Shown in pieces: positions 21,811 through 33,341 of a stretch of 64,000 nucleotides of DNA; position 1 is the first letter of the stretch, and every line of letters begins with the position of its first letter. The notes under the pieces were generated by a model. The model saw only the letters and a list, made by a program, of their open reading frames with translations. It made no database searches and was not told where the DNA came from. This DNA is from Acanthococcus lagerstroemiae (lineage: Eukaryota > Arthropoda > Insecta > Hemiptera > Eriococcidae), in the NCBI GenBank assembly GCA_031841125.1, contig CM063108.1, positions 40,542,268 through 40,606,267 on the forward strand. Direction: 5' to 3'. The translations under genes were made by a program, and so were the position numbers.

Positions 21811-23771
21811 CAAGGGCATTCCAAAAGTCTTTGCATACAAGTTTTTCCTCCGGAACAAGTAACACTGGAGGGATTTAATGTTTACCAGATGTTCAGTAGG
21901 GTTGTAGCAGTACGTATAATTTCTTTCGAAGTGATCGGACGTGTTGTTCTCGAGTTATCGCCGTATAACACCATGAATTCGAGTACCCCTGCGCCGCCCA
22001 AATGCATATGAGCGCTTTCCATTCCATAGAAGCTTTTTTCGTTTCTGGTGTCCAAAAATGTACCCAAGTCTCGTCTCCGGTGACTATTTGGTGTGAAAAA
22101 ATCGTTACCTTCTTGCTCATAGCGGGTCAAAAAGTCAAGCGCAGCTCCCAGTCTGTATGTTCGATGCTTGTCAGTCAATTCACGCGGTACCCACTGAGCA
22201 GGGCTGCCAAGTCATTCTTTGAAAAATATCCCAAATGATGGTGAAAAAATATCCCAACAAGTGAAAAAATGTCCCAAACATTTTCGCCGCGCCACTGCAA
22301 GAACAGCCCGTTATTTGTAACTCATTGATTTTTACATTTTCCAAAATTCAATCTAAGAGCTGTAACTTGGTCAGTTTTATTTTTATAGCTATGAAGATGA
22401 CGAACCTATCAACGAATTCTGCATCAAATTCTGTACTAGGACCTGAAAAATCTCATTTTTACCAGCATTTACTGTAAGCCTGGTTTTCTCAGATCAGGCC
22501 ATAGTTACAGTACTTGGAGTACAGGGGGACTTAGAATTCTCCGCTTTTTCATTTTCTTGGAAAAACATTAAAAAAACAGATTATCAGAGACATTACTCCA
22601 AACATCAACTATCAACTTAGGATACCTGTAACTCCCTCAATGTCTCATATAAAACAAAAATTATTATCTTTTGCAAGAGGGTACTATTAAGAGCAGATAC
22701 CTTATAACCATTACTCCTTTCTCCTATGATATTCCTTTCTGATCTCAGACACCAACAGTGAACACTGATAACGTGATAACTCAGGCGTTCCTTTCGTGAA
22801 GTGGAGTTAATCCAGAAATATCGATTTCGATGTATATTGATGATGGAATATGGATAACAATTATACCGCGCTACGCTAGTGGATACTAAGGGCGATATAA
22901 TCAAATATTAACGTCTGCCCTTAAGTGCTAAATTTTTCTGAAGTTATCCCTTTAGAATTATTTTGGTATTTTCAGTCACGTTTTGAGGGGAATTCGAAGG
23001 GAAAAACTTAAGGTACCTATTTTGATAACTTGAATTGCCCTTAGCCAATGATAGTAGAACGACGTTCACCGCTAATAATGGAAAAATTGTCCTAAAGTGC
23101 CGAAAAAGGTCCCAAAAAATCAAAAACATCCCAAAAATGCTCCACATGCTTCAAAAACTCAAAAAATGTCCCGAATGGGTCATAAATGTCCCAACTTGGC
23201 AGCCCTGACACTGAGCGCTCACGTTTCTCAGCTGGAGAACATCAGTTAAAACTCTGTATACAGTTGTACGACCTATGTCATTTAGGAATTTGTCTGCCAT
23301 CTTTCGGTGAATATTTGTAACAGTGTAGCGCCGATCTTCGGCTAATAGCTGATGCCCTACGTAATCGTCTCCTCGTTCACTCCATCTCTGTAGGTCGACC
23401 ACTACGCTTCTCGTCATACGTGCTCGTTCTTCCCGCTTTAAATTGTCCTATCCACTCGTAAACGTTTTGAATACACATTACATGGTTTTCACCGTATATT
23501 GGGCATAATATTTTGTGAATTTCACTGCTCGGAACACCTTCTAAATGTAAAAATTTCACGACCACACGTCGCTCACATTTGGACGGCGCAGTGGTACTCG
23601 AATTCATGGTTATACAGCGATAACTCGAGAACAACCCGACCGATCATTTCGAAAAAAAAATCATACGTACTGCTACAACCCTAGTGAACATCTGGTCAAA
23701 ATTCCACCGCTCCAGTGTTACCCGTTCCAAAGAACAAAAAATGTGTGCGAAGACTTTTGGAATATCCCTTG
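21811..23771 (-). mobile_element. mariner-like element with ~195-bp inverted ends, missing D2-D3
   Basis: The element is flanked by TA (21809-21810 and 23772-23773). Its ends are inverted copies over about 195 bases (21811-22004 and 23576-23771), starting CAAGGGCATTCCAAAAGTCT on the left. On the minus strand a transposase starts near 23610: VVVKFLHLEGVPSSEIHKIL, then YGENHVM-IQNVYEWI, AGRTSTYDEKRSGRPTE (DNA-binding domain, 23600-23395), then AEDRRYTVTNIHRKMA and VYRVLTDVLQLRNVSAQ to 23217. It is then interrupted by a hAT element. It resumes at 22190: WVPRELTDKHRTYRLGAALD, EQEGNDFF and TGDETWVHFWTPETKKASME, which includes the first catalytic aspartate. After SMEW the sequence passes directly into the inverted copy of the 5' end, which even contains the start-codon region. 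The second and third catalytic residues are therefore absent. Confidence 0.85.
22199..23207. mobile_element. hAT-like non-autonomous element inserted in mariner
   Basis: Perfect 14-base inverted ends, CAGGGCTGCCAAGT (22199-22212) and ACTTGGCAGCCCTG (23194-23207), are flanked by CCACTGAG (22191-22198) and ACACTGAG (23208-23215), an 8-base duplication with one change. Removing the insert and one duplication restores the mariner reading frame through VSAQ-WVPREL. Both ends are rich in short AAATGTCCCAAA/AAATATCCCAA words, which look like subterminal repeats. No transposase is present. Confidence 0.85.
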
Positions 23772-24009
23772 TAAAAGAAAAATATTTAAGTCGAAACGAG
23801 TAAAACAATAAAAAGAAGAATTAAGAAATAAGAACTAGAATGAGAATGAGCGAATTATAAGAAGTTACTACACCGATTAAAAGCGTACGTGACCAGGAAG
23901 TGTTACCTCACCTTTTGGGCTCAAAGGTACATGAAAGTAAGAAGTGGTTAATGCGGCAAGTGAATCTAATATGAGGAAGAGATAAGCTGTACTTTACGTT
24001 ACAAGGTGG

Positions 24010-24600
24010 ATCGAATAGATGTATACACACAGGATGGTTCGAAAGGACCATAACATTCGAAACAGGAGAACTTCAGTCTTCGCCACGTTCAGCTCCAGTC
24101 CGGTCTCGGCCAGTCATGCGTCGACTGCGGCTATGGCGTTGACTGAGTATCATCCGACTGACCGCCGGATCGGAGTTACCGCCAACCACCAGGAGTGTGT
24201 CGTCACCGAAATACACCGCTTCCCCCGGTAGTCGGCCGATGTCCTTGTTGTATAGCAGGTTCCACAAGGTCGGCCCAAGAACCGAACCATGTGGGCAGCT
24301 TTGTTCGAAATGTCGAGCGATTCCCTCGTACCGAAATCTAGCGTCGAAATAGCTTTGAACATTACGGCATGTAGTGACCGCTCTCAGGATCCCCGATCAG
24401 GGGACATGATCAAATTCCCCCTTAATGTCCAAGCGCACAGCGGCCGTAAAGTTGTCCTGCGCCCGTGATCTCAAAATGAGTCCCAGCAGTCCGAACTGCA
24501 TGCTCCGTGCTTCGATGCTTCCTGAATCCGAACTGCCGCGAATGGATGATGCCTTCTTCATCGATGGAATCTCTGGACTGCTGTCCGAAAAAAACCAACC
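24010..24600 (-). mobile_element. R1-like LINE reverse transcriptase fragment
   Basis: On the minus strand, in shifting frames, the sequence shows FRYEGIARHFEQSCPHGSVL, LGPTLWNLLYNKDIGRLPGE and AVYFGDDTLLVVGG. The last is a degraded form of the YADD active box. LNVAKTEVLLF follows near 24070. The PHGSVLGPTLWNLLY block is the conserved palm motif of R1/Waldo-like non-LTR elements. Frameshifts and a changed active box make it inactive. It probably joins the fragment at 21760-21440. Confidence 0.75.
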
Positions 24601-24609
24601 GCCGTAAAT

Positions 24610-26180
24610 TCGTTACAAACGCGAAACAATGGTCGGCGATTTTAACGAAACAAAACGTACACCCGCTTCGGATTTACAAAACCGGTGTGAAAGACCGCCA
24701 CTCATTGGCTGCACTTATCTCGAGCACTCACTTTTTTTTTGCCTCGAAAATTCCCATCTTTAACTTCATTATTACGGCGTTTTTGCACACTATACAAGCC
24801 AGTTTGCGAGAGAGAAAAAAAGGAGGGAAAAAAGAACTTTTTAAATTTGATAGGCCGGAATGAAATTGGGAGAGTTGGCAACATATTTCAAGCGTGTAAC
24901 AAGGTGTTGAACATATATCTTCGGTAACGAACGGCAAATTGCGCTAGATAATCTTTTCCTTTTTCTCGCTGGGAAAAGTCTCCGCCACTCGGCCCCGCGC
25001 CCGGTACTGGGCCGCGACGAACCGCTCATAAATTAAACCGGTACAGACACTCGGCTACACCTATATGTGCGACTAGGGTGAGCTCTGCACGCTAATTTAA
25101 AGTCGAATTTTTATTTTTATTTTTCCACCTCCGGATACATTCATACTTTTTCTGCACTTCGGCCCTCTCCTCGCTTTTACGTCTTCTTTGTAAATCTAAA
25201 TTGAAGGTACTCGAGATTCTTATTTGATAACAGAGATGGCGAACGTGCGTATTGTTTCGACGAGGAAGTCTTCATTTTCACCGGGGAGCTGTTTTTGCCC
25301 GCGTTCCCGTACAAACGATTTCAGCTTCTTTTTCTTTTTAATTAAATTACGCTTGCACACTCGATCGCGATGACTGGGAGTGAGATCTGAAACCTAAAAA
25401 CACGACTGTGCGGTCATTTCGGCCAGAATTGCTGGAGTTATCGCTCCGTAGGTTTTTTTTCCTTTGTTTTTTTGGAAACACGAACCGAACCGCGAACCTC
25501 GTCCGGAACGAATTCGATACGACTGAATTCCGTGAATCTTATCTTCCTCGAATTCGTAACCCGATTGTCGAGAGGAAAAAAATAATAATAAAGAACGAAT
25601 TCGAAACCGCACCGAAAAATAATATCTTATGCTAATGGCGAGAACGTGTTCGATAAATGTAAATTACACGAATTATCCTCTCTTTCGTATAATGTGTAAG
25701 TTACCGCGTGTATCTGTCGTATACTGTGTATTATTATAGCACATATAGCATATAAGGTAGAGCTTACACACCATAGACTGTACACATCCGTTCCAGGCTC
25801 CAGCTTCCAGCTTGAACGCTCGCCCCGTCATTTCACGTTTTCTGTTTGGTCACACTAACACGCCAGGCTCGCTCTTTCCTGCTCGCCTCTGTCTTCACAA
25901 AGTCAATAAATTATCGAGAATCACTTTTTTTTTTCTTTCTTTTTTTCTGTCTTATACTTTTTTTCTTCTCTCCTCCAGAGTTTATTTTATTCGACCGTTC
26001 AACCTGCTGTGTAGATTGATGAACGATATCGGGCGACCTTCAATTAGGTGTATCGTTTGCTTCTCACTGTGTACACACGGTGATCGGATGTTACTAATCG
26101 GTAATCGCTAATTCGACGTTCTTTCTACCACGATTCCGGCGTACAGTCATTGAACGAAGCTAATCAAAATTCGGGGGGAG
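24610..26180. other. no assignable feature
   Basis: Pyrimidine-rich and AT-rich tracts with overlapping chance ORFs on both strands. No domain recognised. Confidence 0.4.
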
Positions 26181-26185
26181 GGGGG

Positions 26186-26325
26186 TTAAACGTAGTCAAT
26201 CGAAATTCAAGAGGGAGGCATGTGTAGAAATGTTGACTTTGTACTCATTGCACGTTAAACGTAGCTAATTGAAATTAATGGTGGGGAGGGTGCACATGTG
26301 TGGAAATGCTGACTTTGAACTCCTT
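26186..26325. repeat. imperfect tandem duplication, unit about 70 bp
   Basis: TTAAACGTAGTCAATCGAAA at 26186 and TTAAACGTAGCTAATTGAAA at 26255 begin two diverged units. Each then holds a G-rich stretch, ATGTGTRGAAATGYTGACTT and ACTCNTTGC. Confidence 0.6.
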
Positions 26326-26599
26326 GCCTTCCGGATGCTAAAAAAATTGCATTATCTGTTTGCATTTTCTAATGAAACATAATTATATTCAGTTTAGATG
26401 GAGACTCGCGGTCACCAATGAAAATCTTCCTGAGCTGCCGAATTTGCCATCTCCAAGACCGAATTTGTCACATTCAAGAGAGAAGAGGGGGACTTGAACA
26501 ACATCTCGTAGACTTACTGATTACACTACAGAACAATTTGAGATTTAAAAAAAAACAATGACATGAGAATATATGATTCTATATGTATTTTCAACAAGG

Positions 26600-28150
26600 A
26601 ATTTCGATGATAGAGGGGCGTATGGCGATGCACGCATGCCAAATGACCGCACCCCCTATACCGGAAACGCTCCAAATGAGCCTGCCTCAGAATAGGGGGG
26701 ATCGCTTAGAGGTAGCTCCTGCTACCCCCATTTCTCCTGTCGCCTTCTTGTGGCGGCGAATCTACGGCGTCCTATTCTTCATCTTCGCTGTCAAGTTGCA
26801 CCGGATCGTCTTCTTCGTTGGCTGATGGCAGCTGCAACATCGTCGTCGTCGTCGTTGATGTTGGTGGGATGGCGAGTGCCGGCATAGGGTGCTGCATTCG
26901 CTGCCTTTGTGTTTGCCACTACAGCTCCATCTTGCGGCCCAACGTCTTCTTGACAAAGGCAGCTAGCTACCTGATACCATCCCGCTCTGCTCTTCAGCAT
27001 GGTCGGGACGAGGTTCTCCAGTGTAAGCGGCTCGACGCCCGCGTTTTGAAAGGCGGCCGCCGCTTCTTCCCTCTCTTGGTCGAATGCCGAACACTCGAAC
27101 AGGGTGTGCCAGGCATCATCATCTCGCCCTCCTGCAGCGCAGTAGAACCACCGCGGGCTTTCTACCATGCCCATCTGGTGCAGGTACTTGTTGAACACTC
27201 CACGGCGGCTCATCCCCTGCGTGAGGTAGAAGTCCAGCTGGCCTGGCCATGGTGTCTGCTCAACCACGCGTTGAGGTCGCGTACTAGCAGTCGGGTTCAC
27301 TCTCTCTTGGTACTGCAGGAGAGCCACTCTTCCCACATGCGAAGCGTGGATTGCCTGTTATCCCGCTTGACCCGTAGCGCCGCACTGCTCTTCGGTGGCA
27401 TCTTCCGCGTTGCGCTGTATACCCACTTTCGCTCATCCGCTAGTAACTCTACTGGCGGTATACCTGCTGGTACGCAAACTGCCTCTGTGGAGACAGTGCG
27501 ATAGGCAATGACACACCTCAGTGCAGTCTTCCGTTGGACTCTTACCAGATCGGTTCTTCTGCACTCCCTGGCACCGATGGTGTCGGACCAGAATGGCGCC
27601 CCATATAGGAGGACCGGCATGACGACGTTCGCTAGCAGCTTACGTTTCTTCTTTGTCGACCCCCCTAGGTTCGACATGAGTCGGCTTAATCCGGCTACGA
27701 CTTTCTCCGCTTTCTGCGCTATCCTCTTAGCGTGTTCTCTGAACGACAGCTTCCCGTTGAACCGCAGCCCGAGGTACTTCAGGGCTGTACAGGGCGCAAT
27801 CTCCGCTCCCTTTAGGCGAAAGGAAGGAGGGTTGCACCGTCGACGGCGTGTAAGCAACACCGCTTTTGTCTTCTCGGCTGCTAGGCACAACCTGGCCGAC
27901 TCGATCCAACGGGTCATTGCCTCCAGTCTCGCGTTCATCTTGCTTTCAAGCGTGGCTACGTCGTCTTCGATTGCGACCACCAGAGTGTCATCAGCGTAGC
28001 AGATTTCTCCCCTGGTGGTACTTCTGCTCGCAGGATGGAGTGGACCAAGAACTGATCCCTGAGGAACCCCGCACGACATCTCCCGCTGCACCACACCCGT
28101 AGCAGTTTCCGCAAGAATTATCCGACCACGGAAGTAGTCCTGGATAATTT
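26600..28150 (-). mobile_element. R1-type LINE, 3' half with RT and zinc-knuckle tail
   Basis: A long minus frame (28094-27297) reads MSCGVPQGSVLGP, then a scrambled stretch, then EICYADDTLVVAIEDDVATL, followed by the thumb block ALKYLGLRFNGKLSFREHAK and VVMPVLLYGAPFWSD. One frameshift later (27336-26791) comes GMSRRGVFNKYLHQMGM, then WFYCAAGGRDDDAWHTLFEC, which is the cysteine-histidine tail (C, H, C retained) of R1-clade elements. A small replacement between PQGSVLGP and CYADD has removed the usual LLWN-DG block. The N-terminal reading frame, endonuclease and early RT are absent, so the copy is 5'-truncated near 28150. The 3' untranslated part continues to about 26600 and ends with the CGTATGGCGATGCACGCATG block shared with two other sites. 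Confidence 0.85.
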
Positions 28151-28159
28151 CGAGTAAGT

Positions 28160-29860
28160 ACGCGGAGACGGGCGCAAAGTAACTATAATATTTTGCGCAA
28201 AGTACATGTTAATATTATGCAGAATGTGCGCAAAGTGACTGCATAGGATGGGAACGCATCTTCACTGAAGAATACTGATGTAGTTTCCTTTTGCTTTCAT
28301 CCGGGTTTATCTGTCGGAGTTTTCCCCTGTGTGCTTCTTTAAGCTCCCTCCCCACGTCAAGGTAGCACACATAAAGGGGGAAGGGAGAGAAAATTTCGTT
28401 TTGGATGGTCACAGTGAGATATCCTTGGGATTCTTCTCATCCTTAAAACCAATTATGGTAATTTATTTCAAATTTTGATTTGACCATTCCATTCTCGATT
28501 CTTTGCGGGTTTCAGCCATAACTATCTCAGACGGGGCATAGATCAAGAGGTCAGAAATTCTATAGACAACCCCGGTTTCCGACGAATGGTTTTTCGCAAA
28601 TTCGAACGAGCGGAGAGTTTGAAATCGAATTATAACGCAAATCAGTCGTCTCGGAATTGGAGGTGGAAATGGCGGGACCTCTGGCTGCGCGTCAATGAAA
28701 TTGCTAAGTGGTTCGGGTGAGAGAAAGGCGAAGGGAGCACAACGTCGAGGCGAAGTTGACAAAAACGTAACGCAGGTACGAGTCGCGCGGTGACCAGTAC
28801 GGCGAACGTACCCGCTGTATGCGACGCGATAATATAATTATCGCCATTCGCCGGCGAGTTTTTCCGCCTTCGTTTTCATGAGTGCCCGTCGCACTGCGCC
28901 GCGCCGCTCCGCATCGCACCGGACCGTATGCTATCGCATCGTATCGCATCGTCCTCTCGGCGATTGCCGCGCCGAAGGACTCCGTATTCGCGTTGCATCC
29001 CGTCCCGTGCCGTACCATCGTCTGCGTCCGGCGCACCGACGATCGACCTGCGAGCGTGTAGACAACGTGACCGGTGTAAATGAATTTAAAAGCTATTACC
29101 CGTCGATGACAGGTTGTAATGTTTTTCAATTAATTTTCTGTTTCACTTCATCATCGTTTGGCTGAGTAAACAGATATTTCGTTGACAGCGACCCAACAGC
29201 GACCGATATTAAAAGAAGTATCTATACCTAAATGAAAATGAAAAAAAAAAAAAAAAAATAGAGAGAAGAAAACTAAAACAGCGCATCGCATCCTCTCGTG
29301 TCCGGCTATACCACACCATGGCACATCCTTCCGTGATTCCTCGCTGCCCGCTCCGTCCACGTCCGTCTTTACATATCCGACTTTTTCTGACGTCCACTCT
29401 TCGTCTTCGAAAAATAATAATGCCCGTACTGAATATTTCGGACGATGCGATGCTCCGAATGATGTTCTACAAACAAAATAATAATACTTAGTGAACGCCC
29501 AACCGTCCATCGCTTTCTTTTATTTTCGCTCGATATCGACGAACGTTTTGTTTACCCTTTTGCTTTTCAAAATTCGAACCCATCGTTCGCAGTAGTGCAT
29601 ACGAGAAAGTTTTCTTTACATCGCGTACGCATGAATAATCGAAGAACCGTAGGCCGATCTGCTTCATAATTGCAGCAGTGTGGAGCTGTACGGTGGGAAA
29701 GGTATTCGAGTTTAACAGTTCTTAAAATCTCAAATTAGATTGAACGAGTAAATTTAAGAAGTCGGCTAATGGGTCAAAACTTGTAAATTTGCAAACCACC
29801 AAATAATTCTCACACAGTTTGGGGTGTTTAGAACCGTCCGCACCATTCTCAGGCAAGTCG
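28160..29860. other. no gene recognised; CpG-rich patch 28800-29060
   Basis: A GC- and CpG-rich stretch at about 28800-29060 is built of CGCATCG/CGTATCG-like words and gives overlapping open frames on both strands with arginine-rich, unlikely peptides. It could be a promoter-proximal CpG-rich region for the candidate exon at 29874, but nothing shows this directly. GCGCAAAGT is repeated three times at 28171-28240. An A run lies near 29240-29260. Confidence 0.3.
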
Positions 29861-29873
29861 TGATAATTAGAAG

Positions 29874-30068
29874 ATGGAGAGTAACACTGGAGCCCTAAAA
29901 CATTCGAATGAAAATATACGTCATTTTTTGTCTAGCGTAAATAAAGAAGATATAAAAAGATTCGCCGAGATAATAGTCGAATTCTTAACAAAATTATTCA
30001 GTGGAATAATGGCATTTGAACAAAATCCAGAGAACTGGAAACTATCAGAGATGGGTGATGAAGGTTGA
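29874..30068 (+). CDS. candidate first exon, COMM-domain-protein-like N terminus
   Basis: The ORF starts ATGG after AGAAG, a fair start context, and reads MESNTGALKHSNENIRHFLS, SVNKEDIKRFAEIIVEFLTK and LFSGIMAFEQNPENWKLSEM to a stop after 64 codons. The pattern of hxFLxxVxxxxhxxFxxIxVEFL resembles the helical N-terminal domain of COMMD2/COMMD7-like proteins, which take part in endosomal sorting complexes. This is a resemblance recalled by eye. No COMM domain is seen downstream, because a decayed Helitron begins at 30436. If it is a real exon, a donor could lie at AGATGG followed by GTGATG (about 30050) and the rest would be beyond the repeats or lost. A chance ORF or retrocopy fragment is also possible. 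Confidence 0.25.
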   Translation: MESNTGALKHSNENIRHFLSSVNKEDIKRFAEIIVEFLTKLFSGIMAFEQNPENWKLSEMGDEG

Positions 30069-30447
30069 AACTGAGATTTAAACTAATTTTTATAGAAGTA
30101 GGCCCGGGGAATCCAATGCAACTTGCCGCAAAGTCTCTAGCTCTTTTCCCAACTGAGATACAGCGTTTCGAAATCAGAGCATTCTAAAACGTAATTTTCG
30201 AGAATTTCATAGCCGAACGCTACTCTGTTTTTTCTGTCATAACAGCCATGAAATCTCACTACAAATAAAAAATTCTGAGGAACGTTTCCGTCGGCGCAAT
30301 AAGCTGAAACTTGCATGGTGCCCAGGAGAAACTGCATTTAAAATAATACCAAGTGTTTCTCGAGAGATGGCGCTTGTAAAGTTCCTGTAGGAAGCGTAGT
30401 CCCAGAACTTCCTCGTCACACTATAGTATAATGTACTAGCTGAATTA

Positions 30448-30464
30448 CCCGTCCTTCGGACGGG
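30448..30464 (-). other. Helitron 3' terminal hairpin
   Basis: A perfect 7-base-pair stem (CCCGTCC/GGACGGG) with a 3-base loop, 8 bases from the CTAG end at 30436-30439. In Helitrons this hairpin acts as the end-of-transfer signal. It is the best single piece of evidence for the family. Confidence 0.7.
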
Positions 30465-32933
30465 CTCAAACATATGGATTAGTACATATGAAACGAAATA
30501 ACATGTAAATTCCCATGCAGAAAAAAAAACAGGCGTTTGGAAAAAAATAAAGAAAATGAAACATGACATTGTTTTTTCCTAAAATGGATAAGCTTTGTAA
30601 TCTTTGGAAATTAAATAGAATTAATTGCCCATTCTTCTCTATCTCCAAAATGAGATATGATCGAATTATCCTGTACATTTCACGTTCTCAATAGAAGTAC
30701 TGAGCGGTACTTTTGCCCAAACATATGCAATAGTGTGAAACGAAATTATATGTAAATTCCCATGTAGAAATAAACAGGCTGATACATATACGTTTTGATA
30801 ACTTTCCTTAATGAAAGAAAATGAAGCATGAAATTGTTTTTTTATAAATAATGTGTAAGCTTTGTAATCTTTGAAAATTAAATCGGATTACCCGTTCTTC
30901 TCTATCTAAAAAATAAGAAGTGATCAAATTATCCTGTACATTTCACGACCTCAATAGGAGTACTGAGGGTGTTTTTGTTCATTGTCTCGTCCTGCTTCAA
31001 CAGTAATAAATATTACCTATCATAAAGAACTTATTACTACTTGTGACAGTTACTTTTGAGTTTTAAGCATTTTTGGATTTTTGGTGAATTTTTCCCCAAA
31101 AGTTCTCAAAACCCAAGATTGAGTGCAACTCCCAATTATGGGTATTTTCTGATTCTCCAACAATTCACTATAAAATATCCTCGCAAATGACACTGAGGAC
31201 TACAGAATCTGTACATGGACAACTATTGAAATTCAAAAAGCACTCTGAGGCCTTCTAAGTTGTTCAAAATTCCAGGTGGAATTTTCTCTATCCGAACAAC
31301 TTTTGAAAATACCAATTATGGGTCGACCCATATTAATTGGCAACGACCCACAATTGATACGACATTTTTTGATATACCCACAATTGGTAAGGATAATAAA
31401 TCAAATGAAAAATGATGTAGTTTACTTAAGTAAGCATTTCAAATTTATTTTAAAAACACGTTGACTCGTCTTATTTGACTTTTTAGTATTTTAAAAACAC
31501 ATTAAAGTCGAGTAAATTCACAGTACCAATAATGGGTCTGAAAAAAGGTAGTACCAATTGTGGGTCGGGCTAAAGTTTGATTAGAAAAAGTAACTGAAAA
31601 AACGTGAAATTTGGTTTTATAAGTTAAAGTATCACTTGTACTACACTTTTCATTCGATTACCCGATCATTCCCCGTCTGAAAAGTATTGCCTCTCAAGCA
31701 ATTTAAAAATTTCCTGAACAGGTGATTGTTTGGTAACTTAGTAGTGCTATGTTCTGATTGGTCGAAGTGGTCGAAGAATTGCCAGCTTAAATACTTTTTA
31801 ATACCAGAATTAGCAACTTTTGTCAATGCCATTGTTTGCCGCATTTTTGCAGACGGATTCACTTTGATTTTTCGCGATTTTTGCAAACTATTTCCCCCAT
31901 TTTTTGAATTCCTTTATTTTTTCCGCACACACATATATGTGGACCGAAATCGAAAACTCGAGCGGAAAAATGTTCCCTAGACTCTCCTCTACACAACCAT
32001 ATATAATACGTTGAGAAAATATTAATTTAGAGTACTTATCGATCGTTTTTCACAGAATTGATATTTCACACACATGAAAAATAAGGCATGTTTTGATAAC
32101 AACTTTGAAAAAAAAATTCCATCACAACAAACACATTGAGTTATGAACTTGAAACCAACATGGATAGAAGAGGTTTCACGGTTGTCCAATGCCTCGATCG
32201 AGCGAGAAAACGCGTTTTCAAAAAAAGGACTCACAATTGATGCTAGACTCAGAATAGGTAGCTTCCCAGTCACAGTCAGAGGCATTCAACAACATTAATT
32301 ATAGATAACAACTTTGATAACACTTTGTATGTTTGTGTCACAGGTCGCGCTATATGTTCTTCTTATCATTGTATGCCATACAATTGTAATTTCGCACTTT
32401 GAAAATGCCTAGCCGGTATACTTATCATCTAAATCTCTTTAATCTCTTCAATAAATGAAAAATGAAGCAAAAAAGTATTTGTAAAATAAAAGTTTGATAG
32501 TAAAAAAAACGCACTAAAAGATTCGACGCTATAGTGCTTCTACAGTTTGCACAGTCCCAGTCAGAGGCTCTCAAAAACATTAAAGATATCGGCTTTGATA
32601 ACAGTTTGTACGTTTATGTCACAGGTATACCGCTATAATATGTATGTTCTCCTTATCATTGTATAATAACAAACGCACTAAAAGATACGACGCTAGCGCT
32701 TCTACAATTTGCCCAGTCCCAGTCAGATGAAATTAAAAAAAGTATTATTTGTAAAATATAAAAGTTTGATAGTAAAAAAACGCAACATGAAACATCTACT
32801 TACATCTCTTTAATCTTCTCAATAAATGAAAAATGAAGCAAAAAAATGTTTGTAAAATGAAAGATCTATAGTAAAAAAACGCAACATGAACCGAGTTTTG
32901 AACTTGGTATATCTGTCTCCCAACCGGATGCGC

Positions 32934-33341
32934 AATCATTTATCCCAGTTACCCGCGGAAAAGTCACCCATTTGCAACCGTCAGTTGGACGCTGTTAAGC
33001 GCAAGGGAACCAGCTGACATTTAGTATCGATATTGGTAAGTGAATAAAAAGTAGAATTTAGTATCGTTATTGGTAAGTGCATAAAAAGCATAATTTTTCA
33101 AAATTGGCCCCCCGATTCAAAAATGTGCACTCACGTTGAAAATATCTTATTCGTAAACGCTGTCACATAGTTTCTACATGGCTCGTGAACTTCGAATCAC
33201 GTGTTCTCAAAAAACAGATTTTACTGGTTGGTTCCCTTATGCTTAACAGCGTCCAGTTACCCTCAGATTACCCAGAAACCTGTCAGTTACCCTTGGTTCC
33301 CTTTCAGTTACTTGGGTAACTGGCGGGATTCTGCGCATCGG
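32934..33341. repeat. inverted-repeat insert inside Helitron copy A
   Basis: Outer arms (CCGGATGCGCAATC and CAGTTACCC on the left; GGGTAACTGGCGGG and GCGCATCGG on the right) and inner arms (GGACGCTGTTAAGCGCAAGG and its inverted form CCTTATGCTTAACAGCGTCC) face each other. The right half has several CAGTTACCC repeats. The same structure is at 43860-44298 in copy B, so it predates the duplication. Confidence 0.6.

Noticed and set aside
26818..27504. 228-codon open frame on the plus strand
   Set aside because: It is the antisense shadow of the R1-type LINE coding region on the minus strand.
28878..29165. Arginine-rich open frames on both strands
   Set aside because: Caused by repeated CGCATCG-like words in a CpG-rich stretch; no protein-like composition.
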